Origin: Pseudomonadota bacterium
Lineage (GTDB): Bacteria > Myxococcota_A > Polyangia > Fen-1088
Length of the DNA: 16,359 nucleotides
NCBI GenBank assembly: GCA_023438785.1
Contig: JAEXQJ010000235.1
Span: 1-16,359 of the forward strand
Reading direction: 5' to 3'
The notes beneath the pieces were generated by a model, which saw nothing but the letters and a program-made list of their open reading frames with translations, did no database searches and was not told the DNA's origin. This document shows, piece by piece, positions 1 to 6,927 of this stretch (positions are counted from its first letter, which is position 1; each line of letters starts with the position of its first letter). Position numbers and translations under genes: made by a program.

Positions 1-957
1 GGCGCAGGCAGCGCGGGCTCGTCAGGCGCGGGCGGCTCAGGGCCCATCGTGTCGGCGTGCGGGCTCCCGGCGGGCCCCCAGTCCGGCGTGGCCGCACCGA
101 CCGGGGCAGGAACGAAGATCACCGTGCTTCCGTGGGCCGGCTTCAAGGCCGCGACGTCGATTTCCCTCGACGACGGCACGCAATCGACCATCGACAACTA
201 CAAGACCCTCAATGGAATGGGCGTGAAGCTGACCTTCTACCTGGTCACCGGTTGGGCTTCCGCCGGCAATGCGGTCTGGAAGCAAGCCGTCCAGGATGGA
301 CACGAAATCGGCAACCACACCCAGAGTCACTCGTGCGGAACCGCCAGCGCCGGGCAAAACGACGTCAAAAGCAAATACGGCGTCACGGCCTACACTCTGG
401 CGGCGCCCAACGGTGATACGGCGTGTGGGGCGCAAGCCCAATCCTTGAACCTCCTCCTCAACCGCGGCGTGGGCGGCGGCAGCGTCTCCTTCACGGCGGC
501 CGAAAACGTGGCGTGGAATCTCCCCACCAGCCTCCCGCCTCAGGGCGCCAGCGCAAGCACGCTCATCTCCACCATCGACGCCGCCTACGCCAAGGGCGAG
601 TGGCAGACGTTCTGCATCCACGGCTTCTCGGATGGCTACCAGCCCATCCCGCTGGCGTCGCTCACCGATGCCATCAAGAAGGAGAAAGAGAAGAAGGATC
701 TGTGGATCGACACCATGGCGGCCGTCGGGGCCTACTGGCGCGCGGGCCAGACGTTTGCCAAGGCGACCGCGAGCACGTCGGGCAGCGACAAGACCTGGAA
801 GTGGACCGTGCCCACAAACTTCCCGCCCAACACCTGCCTGCGCGTCACCACGGACGGAGGCGTGCTGAAGCAGAAGGGCGCCACGCTCCCCTGGAATGAC
901 CACGGCTACTACGAGCTCTCGTTCAACGCCGGCGAGGTCACCCTGTCCGCGCAATAG
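1..957 (+). CDS. Secreted polysaccharide deacetylase (NodB-type), 5' end outside window
   Basis: The frame is open from base 1, so the gene begins upstream; the GTG at 49 is not a convincing start. The first residues (GAGSAGSSGAGGSG) form a Gly/Ser linker of the kind found after a lipoprotein or secretion signal in myxobacteria. The NodB core follows: SLDDG near 159-177 fits motif 1, where the first Asp is the usual catalytic base and the second a metal ligand, and HTQSH near 316-330 fits the HxxxH metal-binding motif 2. APNGD near 400-420 resembles motif 3 and IHGF near 616-630 could supply the late His. After about base 700 comes a beta-rich tail of unknown role. The expected reaction is metal-dependent removal of acetyl groups from a polysaccharide or peptidoglycan outside the cytoplasm. 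The substrate cannot be read from the sequence. The motifs are seen; location and function follow from the family. Confidence 0.85.
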   Translation, partial: GAGSAGSSGAGGSGPIVSACGLPAGPQSGVAAPTGAGTKITVLPWAGFKAATSISLDDGTQSTIDNYKTLNGMGVKLTFYLVTGWASAGNAVWKQAVQDGHEIGNHTQSHSCGTASAGQNDVKSKYGVTAYTLAAPNGDTACGAQAQSLNLLLNRGVGGGSVSFTAAENVAWNLPTSLPPQGASASTLISTIDAAYAKGEWQTFCIHGFSDGYQPIPLASLTDAIKKEKEKKDLWIDTMAAVGAYWRAGQTFAKATASTSGSDKTWKWTVPTNFPPNTCLRVTTDGGVLKQKGATLPWNDHGYYELSFNAGEVTLSAQ

Positions 958-979
958 CCCCGTCGTCGCAAGGACATAA

Positions 980-1001
980 GCGGGCGCGCATCGCCGCCCG
1001 C
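980..1001. terminator. GC-rich hairpin after the deacetylase gene
   Basis: A perfect 7-bp stem (GCGGGCG/CGCCCGC) with an 8-nt loop lies 23 nt after the deacetylase stop. There is no T-run, so it may be a weak terminator, an mRNA-stabilising 3' hairpin, or chance in GC-rich DNA. Confidence 0.35.
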
Positions 1002-1100
1002 GCCAGAAATGCGGCCAAGCCGGCGGCTTGCCAACTCCATCTTGGCCGCCTGCGTGCGGAGCCCGGAGGCCGGGCCCATCTTGGTGGGCGGAGGACAATC

Positions 1101-1775
1101 ATGAGACCACGACTCAGCTCTTGCGTGTTCGCCGCTGCCGGTCTGCTGGCCTGCTCTCACACCGTAGAACTGCGGCCCGCGCCGGGGGCGCGACAGGTCC
1201 CGGGCCAAGCGGCCACGGCGGTGGCCGAGGCCAACGGGGTGCGCGTCAGCGCCTCCGGGCGCTGGAACGGAGATCCCGGCGATCTCTGGAACAAAGTGAT
1301 GCCGGTCCGCGTGACTATCGAGAACAACAGCGGCACGCCCGTGCGCATCCGCTACAACGATTTCACACTGACCTCGACGGCCGGGGTCGTGTTCTACGCC
1401 ATCCCGCCGTTCCAGCCGGAACGACCCGTCGTCGTCAAGCCGCGCTTCCCGGTCAGCGGCTTCTCAGTGGCCGCGCCGTTCGCGGCCTTCTATCCGGGCT
1501 ATCCCTCCTGGGTCGGCCCCTTCGACTACGACCCCGCCTACTTCTCATCGGGCTACCAGTGGCCCTCGTCACTACCCTCGACGGACGTGCTGGCCAAGGC
1601 CATGCCCATCGGTGTGCTCGCCGACGGCGGGAGCGCCGAGGGCTACCTGTACTTCCCGAAGTTGCCCAACAACGTGCATGCGGCGACCTTCACGGCGACC
1701 CTGGTCAGCGCAACCGCGCAGGCTCAGGTGGCCCAGATCTCGATTCCCTTCGTGGTCTTCGTTGACGGCAACTAG
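1101..1775 (+). CDS. Putative lipoprotein, unknown function
   Basis: The 224-residue product starts with a clear lipoprotein signal: positive residues at 2-4, a hydrophobic core, and lipobox LLAC with the acceptor Cys at residue 18. The mature part has alternating beta-like stretches such as VRVTIENNSGTPVRIRYNDF, resembling the immunoglobulin-like fold of many envelope lipoproteins, followed by a Pro/Tyr/Phe-rich middle (about residues 125-155) and a hydrophobic beta C-terminus. I recognise no family. GGCGGAGGA just before the ATG is a good ribosome-binding site and fixes the start. The gene is separated by about 140 nt from the deacetylase and about 70 nt from the channel gene that follows, so it may or may not share a transcript with either. 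Envelope location is a firm inference; function is unknown. Confidence 0.75.
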   Translation: MRPRLSSCVFAAAGLLACSHTVELRPAPGARQVPGQAATAVAEANGVRVSASGRWNGDPGDLWNKVMPVRVTIENNSGTPVRIRYNDFTLTSTAGVVFYAIPPFQPERPVVVKPRFPVSGFSVAAPFAAFYPGYPSWVGPFDYDPAYFSSGYQWPSSLPSTDVLAKAMPIGVLADGGSAEGYLYFPKLPNNVHAATFTATLVSATAQAQVAQISIPFVVFVDGN

Positions 1776-1844
1776 CCCACCGCCGCTTCGCATGGTCGCG
1801 GATTAGCGCTTCCCTCGAATGGGTCGGCGTGGAAAGGTCGGGGC

Positions 1845-2696
1845 ATGCTGAAGACCCTGCTCGATGGACTCTCGCTCATCGACCCCACCGGCCTCGCCAT
1901 TCTCGGCACCACGGGATTGACGCTGGTCCTGGCCATCCTGCTGACCCTATGGTTGCGCGGCCGCTACGCGAAGATGAACGACGAGCTCGCCGCCGCATGC
2001 GACGAGAGCTCGGTCTCTCATCCCGTCCTGCGCGATACCTTCGCCGAGGCCCGCCAAGCCTCCGCCGCCGGCGAGGCCAATCTGCAAGCCATCATCGAAG
2101 ACCGCTTCCAGTCGGATCTCTCGGGCATGCTGCTCGCCGAACGCTTCGTGCGCGCGGCCACCGGGCTGGTGATCATCCTCGGCCTGCTCGGCACGTTCTA
2201 TGGCTTGACCCTGTCCATCGGCCGCATCGTGCACCTCGTCTCTGCCGACGGCGTCGCCGCCGCCGATATCGCCAAGGGCGTGGGTGAAGGGTTGACCAAG
2301 GCCCTCTCCGGTATGGCGGTCGCCTTCTCCAATTCCTTGGTCGGCGTCCTGTCCGCCGTGATCCTCTCCATCGTCGGCGCACTCGCCAACGTGTCCGACC
2401 TGCGCACGGGCGTCATGGTCCGCCTGGAATCCGTGCTGTCCCGTGCCTTCCCCAGGCCAGACCGCGCCGCCGCGGCCGCCCACTCCCCCGAGGCCGTCGC
2501 GAAGCTGGAGGGCACGGTGGTCCGCTTCGAGCAGGCGCTGGCCAATTTCGCGACCACGACGCGCGACTTTCGCGAATTCAACGCGCACCTCAGGGACAAC
2601 ATCGCGCGCCTCTCACTCACCTTCGCCGAGCTGTCCGAGACCGTGAAGGTGCAAGTGAACACCCTGCGCTCGCCCCACGTTCCGCCGCGAGGCTAG
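1845..2696 (+). CDS. MotA/TolQ/ExbB-family proton-channel subunit
   Basis: The 283-residue protein has one membrane helix near the N-terminus (about residues 15-37), a cytoplasmic segment (about 40-100), and two more helices (about 103-128 and 155-182). The second carries the GLLGTFYGL signature of this family and the third the small-residue-rich face (AFSNSLVGVLSAV). Residues 215-275 are predicted helical and reach into the cytoplasm. Members form a pentameric ring around two helices of a partner and use proton or sodium flow to do mechanical work. The partner here is the next gene, 3 nt downstream. There is no flagellar context, and the length is nearer to TolQ/ExbB or generic MotA homologues than to the long-tailed ZorA. 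GGAAAGG followed by GGGG precedes the ATG. The driven process is unknown. Confidence 0.8.
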   Translation: MLKTLLDGLSLIDPTGLAILGTTGLTLVLAILLTLWLRGRYAKMNDELAAACDESSVSHPVLRDTFAEARQASAAGEANLQAIIEDRFQSDLSGMLLAERFVRAATGLVIILGLLGTFYGLTLSIGRIVHLVSADGVAAADIAKGVGEGLTKALSGMAVAFSNSLVGVLSAVILSIVGALANVSDLRTGVMVRLESVLSRAFPRPDRAAAAAHSPEAVAKLEGTVVRFEQALANFATTTRDFREFNAHLRDNIARLSLTFAELSETVKVQVNTLRSPHVPPRG

Positions 2697-2699
2697 GCC

Positions 2700-3590
2700 A
2701 TGCGAAACCGTCGACGGCTCCTGTCCGAAGGCGACAGCACGCGCGAGATCTGGCCCGCGTTCACGGACGTCATGTCCACCATGGCGATCATCATGTTCGT
2801 GCTCGTGCTGCTGGCCTACGTGCGGAACCTCATCAACGAGAAGCAGCTCCTCACCTCACGCGCCCAAATCGCCCTGTCGAACCGCGAACTGGAGAAGGTC
2901 CGCGCTGAAGTGGCCATCGGCAAGAGGGAACTGGAGGCCTCGCGTTTCATGCTGCGCGACCAGCAGGCCACCATCGCCGAGAGCAACCGCCAGCTCGGCA
3001 CCCTGCGCACGCAACTGCAGAACATCGCCGTGCTACGGGTTTCCGTGCTGGAGAAGCTCAAGAACGCCATCGAGGCGCAACTGGGCTCGTCGCACCCCGC
3101 GGGTGGCCGGGCGGCGACGATTCGCGACAACGGCGACATCGCGGTGAACGAAAGCCTGGTGTTCGAATACAACTCGTACGCCATCAAGCGGCAGGCCCGC
3201 CCCGTGCTCGACGCGCTGGCCCGCGCGCTCTACAACCTGCTCTCGGACGGCGACGTGCGCGGCTATATCGATACCATCGTCATCCAAGGTCACGCCGACG
3301 CCCGCGGCTCCGCGTCCTTCAACTGGGATCTGTCAGCTAAACGCGCCACCGCCGTGCTCGATTACTTGTTCCAAAGCAACAAGAGCCTGGCGGAGAGCTA
3401 TGGCGGCTACTTCGCGGCCGCCGCCTATTCCAAGTTTCGCCCCGTGGACACCGCCACCACCGAGGACGCGTACCAGCAGAACCGCCGCATCGAGATCTCA
3501 GTCATCCCCAAGGACGCCAGCCTGCGCAAGGTGGTCGACGAGTACCTCGCGGCGCCGAACGCGCCAGGCGCCCCGGCCGCAGCACCGTAG
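2700..3590 (+). CDS. MotB/OmpA-like peptidoglycan-binding stator partner
   Basis: The 296-residue protein has a single N-terminal membrane helix (about residues 24-42) preceded by WPAFTD; Asp23 sits where MotB-type proteins carry the ion-binding Asp. Residues 45-125 form a long, charged, Gln/Leu/Glu-rich coiled coil. Residues 155-280 are an OmpA-like domain, with IQGHADARGS and LSAKRATAVLDYL matching the peptidoglycan-binding core and QNRRIEI the final strand. A short Pro/Ala tail ends the protein. It should pair with the preceding channel subunit, plug the pore with its helix and anchor the complex to the cell wall. The gap of 3 nt suggests translational coupling. The 80-residue coiled-coil spacer is longer than in simple MotB proteins and may set reach across a thick periplasm. 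Confidence 0.82.
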   Translation: MRNRRRLLSEGDSTREIWPAFTDVMSTMAIIMFVLVLLAYVRNLINEKQLLTSRAQIALSNRELEKVRAEVAIGKRELEASRFMLRDQQATIAESNRQLGTLRTQLQNIAVLRVSVLEKLKNAIEAQLGSSHPAGGRAATIRDNGDIAVNESLVFEYNSYAIKRQARPVLDALARALYNLLSDGDVRGYIDTIVIQGHADARGSASFNWDLSAKRATAVLDYLFQSNKSLAESYGGYFAAAAYSKFRPVDTATTEDAYQQNRRIEISVIPKDASLRKVVDEYLAAPNAPGAPAAAP

Positions 3591-3790
3591 GCAGCCCCGC
3601 GGTTGCCGGCCGTCGAGCAGGAAAGTCTCGGCCGAGCAGCGTCAGAAGACACATCGCCTTCCACAATCCACATCCGGCGTGCTATCTGTCCAACGTCCCT
3701 CCGAGGCCGGTGCAATTGGCCACGCTGGACCGAAACAGGCCCCGACCGACTCCGACGAAAAACACGTAGAAACCGAAAGCACCTGCGTTT

Positions 3791-3833
3791 GCGTTCGTAG
3801 CTCAACTGGATAGAGCATCGGCCTTCGAAGCCG
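3791..3833 (+). tRNA. 5' half of a tRNA-Arg(UCG)-like gene, truncated
   Basis: The stretch reads as the first 43 positions of a bacterial tRNA-Arg. It has a 7-nt acceptor 5' strand (GCGTTCG), a TA spacer, a D-arm (GCTC, loop AACTGGATA, GAGC), and an anticodon arm with stem TCGGC/GCCG around loop CTTCGAA, giving anticodon TCG. The outermost anticodon pair is already lost (T opposite T). No variable loop, T-arm with GGTTCRA, or matching acceptor 3' strand (CGAACGC) follows within 80 nt, so it cannot make a normal tRNA. It is best read as a fragment left by integration or recombination inside a tRNA gene. The other half is not in the window. Confidence 0.6.
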
Positions 3834-3844
3834 TCTAGTCTTGC

Positions 3845-3899
3845 TCCCAATTGCCGCCACAATTGGGAACCCCTACAAAACAAGTGGTTCCCAATTGTG
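3845..3899. repeat. Three-arm inverted repeat with alternative hairpins
   Basis: Arm A is TCCCAATTG (3845-3853). Arm B is CACAATTGGGAACC (3858-3871). Arm C is GGTTCCCAATTGTG (3886-3899). B and C are perfect 14-bp inverted copies separated by a 14-nt A-rich spacer. A and B can instead form a 9-bp stem (3845-3853 with 3860-3868) around a 6-nt loop, so the two structures exclude each other. Possible roles are arm sites for a recombinase, an operator, or an RNA switch/attenuator. The position 12 nt after the tRNA fragment favours a recombination-related role. Confidence 0.75.
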
Positions 3900-4080
3900 A
3901 CCATGCGGCGAATGCCACAAGCGACCGGCATTAAGACGCACGCAATTGCATCGGAATTGCAACCTGAGGCACTGATCGCAGCCCGTGCATTTCCGACAGC
4001 TCCAACGGCGGCCGATCCAATACCGCTTGTTCGAGCGCGGCGCCGGCACTACGCTGGACTCGGAAAGATGGTGCGTGACG

Positions 4081-4770
4081 ATGGCGACGCATCCGGTTTC
4101 GCGGAATATCGGGAAGAGAGGCATCCTCACCGTCCTCGTGCTGTGCTCGGGGTGCGCGGGTGGGGTTGGCATCCCGGATAGCGGGACGAGCGAAGGCGCC
4201 TCATCGCCCACCCGTCGGGCGCCTGATCTGCAGGTTGACGCCCGAGCCGGTGCTCAGGTTGACGTCCACGTCGTCGTCGACAGTGCGCCGTCGGTCGACA
4301 CGCGTCCGATTGCCTCCGACACGCAAACGGCATCGGCCACCGCGACGGCAACGGCTGTTCAGGTTGTGGACGCAGCGGCGCGGGATGTCACCAGCCCTGT
4401 CGAAGCCGGTGCCGATCGGCGCGTCTGGCTGGATGCCCCGCCCGTGCCCCCGCCGCCAGCGCCGCCGCCACCCGACTGCCTGGACCTGATCTTCTATCGG
4501 GGTGACGCCCTCGACGGGAAGTGCAACGCCAAGACCCGCACCGGCGAGCCCTTCGAGTGCTGGACCCAGTGCTACACGCACGTCACGCGGGACATGACCG
4601 TGCCCGAGTGGTACACGGTCGGGCCCCTCATCAACTACACGTGCCGGGGCACGTTCTTTGGGACGGAATCCCGCAAGCGCTGCGACACCTGCACAAGCAC
4701 GGTCCGCGATTCGCCGTTCGGGACCACGATCTGCGTGGACAGCTGCGAGACGTGCCTGCAGTGGTGGTGA
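4081..4770 (+). CDS. Cys-rich secreted lipoprotein, unknown function
   Basis: From the ATG at 4081 the product is 229 residues; a GTG at 4075, better placed behind GGAAAG, is equally possible, and the frame stays open further upstream. The N-terminus is a signal peptide ending LCSGCAGG, a near-lipobox with Cys where Ala/Ser is usual. A low-complexity Ala/Thr/Val/Asp-rich spacer follows, then a PPPPAPPPPDC hinge, then a compact domain of about 98 residues (4474-4770) holding ten cysteines, several as CxxC or CxxxC, and ending CLQWW. Ten Cys would allow five disulfides, so a small stable extracellular domain is likely. I recognise no family. It stands alone behind the tRNA fragment, with no neighbour that suggests a role. 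Confidence 0.7.
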   Translation: MATHPVSRNIGKRGILTVLVLCSGCAGGVGIPDSGTSEGASSPTRRAPDLQVDARAGAQVDVHVVVDSAPSVDTRPIASDTQTASATATATAVQVVDAAARDVTSPVEAGADRRVWLDAPPVPPPPAPPPPDCLDLIFYRGDALDGKCNAKTRTGEPFECWTQCYTHVTRDMTVPEWYTVGPLINYTCRGTFFGTESRKRCDTCTSTVRDSPFGTTICVDSCETCLQWW

Positions 4771-4837
4771 TCCCGCCCCGGTTGCCCCTTCCCGCCCGAT
4801 GGCTCGCCCTGGCCCCCCCCCTCCGACTCAGGCTCAC

Positions 4838-4864
4838 GAGCGCTAGGATTCACTCGGAGCGCTC
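4838..4864. terminator. Hairpin between lipoprotein and toxin-antitoxin genes
   Basis: GAGCGCT and AGCGCTC form a perfect 7-bp stem with a 13-nt loop, about 70 nt after the lipoprotein stop and 45 nt before the predicted toxin -35 box. There is no T-tract, so terminator activity is unproven; a regulator-binding dyad is an alternative. Confidence 0.3.
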
Positions 4865-4908
4865 CCGCGAAGGCATCGCGACATCCCAGGCCTTACGCCA
4901 CATCCTCC

Positions 4909-4937
4909 TTGCCAACGCCAGTTAGGCGATGTAACTT
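4909..4937 (+). promoter_or_regulatory. Predicted sigma70-type promoter of the toxin-antitoxin pair
   Basis: TTGCCA (4909-4914) and TAACTT (4932-4937) are separated by exactly 17 nt. Five of six bases fit the -35 consensus, and the key T, A and final T fit the -10. A small dyad GTTA-N7-TAAC (4921-4935) lies in the spacer and -10 region and could be an operator for autorepression by the antitoxin. Transcription would start near 4944, only about 7 nt before the chosen toxin ATG, which would give a nearly leaderless message. Confidence 0.45.
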
Positions 4938-4950
4938 AAAGCTACAAAAG

Positions 4951-5280
4951 ATGGCTGGGCCCCACAACGAGGACGAAGCTCGTAGGTGGATTCAAGACTG
5001 CTTCCAAGCCGGTAGATACATAGTTTCAGATCACTTCGGAGATCGCCTAGCCGAACGAGATTTCGTTATGGCTGACATCCGAAACGCCATCGAGCATCCC
5101 AGTATCATCAGTCCCTATACACGTCGCAAGCCGGTGAACGGCGGGACATCGTGGCGCATTATTGGAAAGAATGTGGACGCTGACAGGACTGTCGGCGTCG
5201 GGGTTGAGGCGTTCTATGACAAACGTCGTCGAGTGTGCCTCTGTACGGTCATAGACATGGACAAGGAACAGGAGAGCTAG
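4951..5280 (+). CDS. Type II toxin candidate, DUF4258-type
   Basis: The product is 109 residues from the ATG at 4951. The frame is also open from a TTG at 4909, but that codon overlaps the predicted -35 box. The pattern GRYIVSDHFGDRLAERDF followed by DIRNAIEHPSII and, near the C-terminus, TSWRIIGKNV and VCLCTVID fits DUF4258 proteins, small RelE/MqsR-like folds often found as toxins. SDHxxxRLxER is the hallmark segment. Gene order is toxin first, then the zinc-finger HTH gene 2 nt later, the same order as mqsR-mqsA. The activity (probably mRNA cleavage) is inferred only from family and context. GC content is near 50%, well below the flanking genes, which suggests acquisition by transfer. A partner-less regulatory role cannot be excluded. 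Confidence 0.72.
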   Translation: MAGPHNEDEARRWIQDCFQAGRYIVSDHFGDRLAERDFVMADIRNAIEHPSIISPYTRRKPVNGGTSWRIIGKNVDADRTVGVGVEAFYDKRRRVCLCTVIDMDKEQES

Positions 5281-5282
5281 TC

Positions 5283-5855
5283 ATGCCCTCTCGCACCAGC
5301 AGCATTCGGTGTCACTGCAACGGGCAACTGCGACCGACTGAACTACTGAATTTTGACTTCTCGGCCTTTGTTGGGGTGCCTGTCACCCTGCAGAAGGTCC
5401 CGGGCTATCAGTGTCAGAAGTGCGGCGAGGCCAGCTTGTCCGGAAGCATGGTCAACTTGGTCGAGAAGGTCTTGGTTCTCGCCATAGCTAAGAAGCCCAG
5501 TCGGCTGGCAGCACAAGAAACCAAGTACCTGCGGCGGTATCTGGGACTCACTCAAGAAAAGTTGGCCGACAGAATGGCTATTGATCGTGTGACGATCGCT
5601 CGCTGGGAAACCGGCGAGGTTGACATCTCGCCCCAGCACGATTTCATTCTACGGGGCATGATGCTGGCAAGCCTTCGGCCCGGAGGCGCACACGCGAAGC
5701 CAGCCACACCGCCCAAGGTCCTCGACGACGCCATCAGTTCCCTAACCAGCGTTCGGCGAGATCCGCCCACTCCTGGGGCGGTGCTCGATCCTGCGGTAGT
5801 GCAGTCCGTGCTCGACAAGCTTCGACCAGGCAGCCGACAGCACGACCGACTATAG
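5283..5855 (+). CDS. MqsA/YgiT-type antitoxin: zinc finger plus HTH
   Basis: The product has 190 residues. The ATG at 5283 follows a good GGAGAG site that lies inside the end of the toxin gene, so translation is coupled. Cys10 and Cys12 (CHC) with Cys44 and Cys47 (CQKC) form the probable N-terminal zinc site; the first pair has a CxC rather than the usual CxxC spacing. Residues 79-112 are a helix-turn-helix (TKYLRRYLGLTQEKLADRM, then TIARWETGE) like the C-terminal half of MqsA. An extra tail of about 65 residues (126-190), Pro/Arg-rich, has no counterpart in the 131-residue E. coli MqsA. The protein should bind and neutralise the upstream toxin and repress the pair's promoter. The family assignment is firm; the partnership is inferred from the 2-nt spacing. 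Confidence 0.8.
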   Translation: MPSRTSSIRCHCNGQLRPTELLNFDFSAFVGVPVTLQKVPGYQCQKCGEASLSGSMVNLVEKVLVLAIAKKPSRLAAQETKYLRRYLGLTQEKLADRMAIDRVTIARWETGEVDISPQHDFILRGMMLASLRPGGAHAKPATPPKVLDDAISSLTSVRRDPPTPGAVLDPAVVQSVLDKLRPGSRQHDRL

Positions 5856-6240
5856 ACGCATCACGCCTGAAATCAGTTACGTCCGACGTCGGGACCGCGC
5901 TTACGCCCAAGCAGAGGTGCACGCAGCGCACCGAAGCGGCTACCCAAGTAGTTCCACAGACTCCCCCGTCTCCCAAGCCTGATCCGTGACCCTGACGTCC
6001 CCGTGACGCGAGGAGATGGGTCTCGCACTGAAACGCCAACCCCACCACCATCGTTCCGTCGGGCAGCGAACCGTCTGATCAACGGCTCGATGGCCGCCGA
6101 GCATCCCCGGCGGCCCTGCCCATTCTTCGAAGGCAACCGGTGCCCCAAGTCGAGCCGGCGAGCCTTCGAGCGTCGTTGCACTCGACCGGCCTTCGCTTGC
6201 GTTCCCGTCTGCACCTGCGGTCGCGCACCGGCTTCGGCTC

Positions 6241-6640
6241 TTCGTCGTGCTTCTGGCGGCTCGGCGGGATGAAGGGCTCGCAGCCCCACTTCATCGCTTC
6301 GCACACGTTCGCCTCGGAGAAGTAGCCCGCGTCGGCGAGAAAATTCGTCGGCTTTGCGCCGCAGTTCGCGACCGTTTGCACCAGCATCGGCACGAGATGT
6401 TCCACGTCCGGCGGTTGATTGATCACCGCCTGCGCCACGATGATTTGGTGTTCCTCTTCGACGACGGCCTGGCACTTGTACGCCTGCACGTACCCTTCGG
6501 GTGACTTCATGATCAAAGTCCGGGTCTCCGGATAAGTGAAATTGCGCTGCGCCCTTCGGGTCGATTCCGCCTTTGTTTGCAATAAACGTGGCGATTTCAT
6601 TGGGAAGAAACGTTGTCGGCAACAACGTGTCCACACACAT
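6241..6640 (-). pseudogene. Degraded IS1182-like transposase fragment
   Basis: On the minus strand, bases 6549 down to about 6250 encode QRNFTYPETR, then a variant of the VQAYxxQAVV segment, IIVAQAVINQPPD and FLADAGYFSEANV, which together are the catalytic-core pattern of IS1182-family DDE transposases; the Asp in LADAGY fits a catalytic Asp. The part just upstream (6640 to about 6545, ending PKGAAQ) continues in another frame, so a frameshift lies near 6548. Neither the N-terminal domain nor the conserved C-terminal EPVFGQ-type block containing the catalytic Glu is found, and I see no terminal repeats. It is therefore a dead fragment. The gene-free stretch 5856-6240 beside it holds nothing else I can support except a short imperfect dyad around 5880-5894. 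Confidence 0.7.
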
Positions 6641-6672
6641 CCCTGGCCGCAGTCAAAAACCGAATCTGCTGA

Positions 6673-6695
6673 AATCGTCAATCCGTCGGATGATT
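6673..6695. promoter_or_regulatory. Possible operator dyad before the phage operon
   Basis: AATCGTC (6673-6679) and GATGATT (6689-6695) are inverted copies with one mismatch and a 9-nt spacer, ending 7 nt before the first ATG of the phage-like operon. The position suits autoregulation by one of the three small DNA-binding proteins encoded next. The match is short and could be chance. Confidence 0.25.
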
Positions 6696-6702
6696 GCCTC
6701 AA

Positions 6703-6927
6703 ATGACAAGCAAGGCAACGTCCACCGTCGCCCTCAAGGAAGCTGAACGCGCCGCAATCGCGGCCGTACTTCGTGAGCGCGGCACAATTGCGGGCGCCAA
6801 AGAACTAGGCGCCAGTCGGGCCGCTTGTGAGAGGGCCGCGGCTGGGCTCGGCATCCACAGAGGCACCGCCGTGTTGTTGCGCCAGGGGCTCGCCCGGCTC
6901 GCGCCTGCGGCGGCGGTGGAACCATGA
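6703..6927 (+). CDS. Small HTH-like protein, first gene of the phage-like operon
   Basis: From the ATG at 6703 the product is 74 residues; a TTG 9 nt upstream is an alternative and neither has a strong ribosome-binding site. The sequence is almost wholly helical. RGTIAGAKELGASRAACERAAAGL resembles the turn and recognition helix of compact phage regulators, followed by a second helix (RGTAVLLRQGLARL). No enzyme motif is present. Its stop overlaps the next ATG by 4 nt. It probably binds DNA as an early or repressor-type regulator, but I cannot name a family. Confidence 0.6.
   Translation: MTSKATSTVALKEAERAAIAAVLRERGTIAGAKELGASRAACERAAAGLGIHRGTAVLLRQGLARLAPAAAVEP

Larger units (their letters stand above)
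3591..4080. other. 490-nt gene-free stretch with tRNA fragment and dyads
   Basis: No convincing gene is present; the short open frames here have no start signals or recognisable composition. The stretch is less GC-rich than its neighbours. It contains five CAATTG hexamers (3713, 3848, 3860, 3892, 3943), the 5' half of a tRNA gene, a three-arm inverted-repeat cluster, and a small dyad GCAATT/AATTGC at 3942-3947 and 3955-3960. It marks the change from ordinary chromosome to the accessory region. Confidence 0.6.

Noticed and set aside
37..1098. Long minus-strand open frame of 353 codons
   Set aside because: It mirrors the deacetylase gene in GC-rich DNA, is Arg/Gly/Ala-rich with no motif, and the plus-strand frame has clear NodB motifs.
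1845..3590. Zorya anti-phage system (ZorA/ZorB)
   Set aside because: The channel subunit lacks the very long cytoplasmic tail of ZorA, the coiled coil is on the OmpA partner instead, and no ZorC, ZorD or ZorE gene follows.
3791..3866. A complete tRNA gene
   Set aside because: No T-arm and no partner for the acceptor 5' strand within reach; only the 5' half fits.
3897..4181. Open frame starting inside arm C of the inverted repeat
   Set aside because: It overlaps the lipoprotein gene in another frame, has no ribosome-binding site and no recognisable composition.
5873..6702. A complete insertion sequence
   Set aside because: Frameshift near 6548, missing N- and C-terminal parts, no terminal inverted repeats or target duplication seen.
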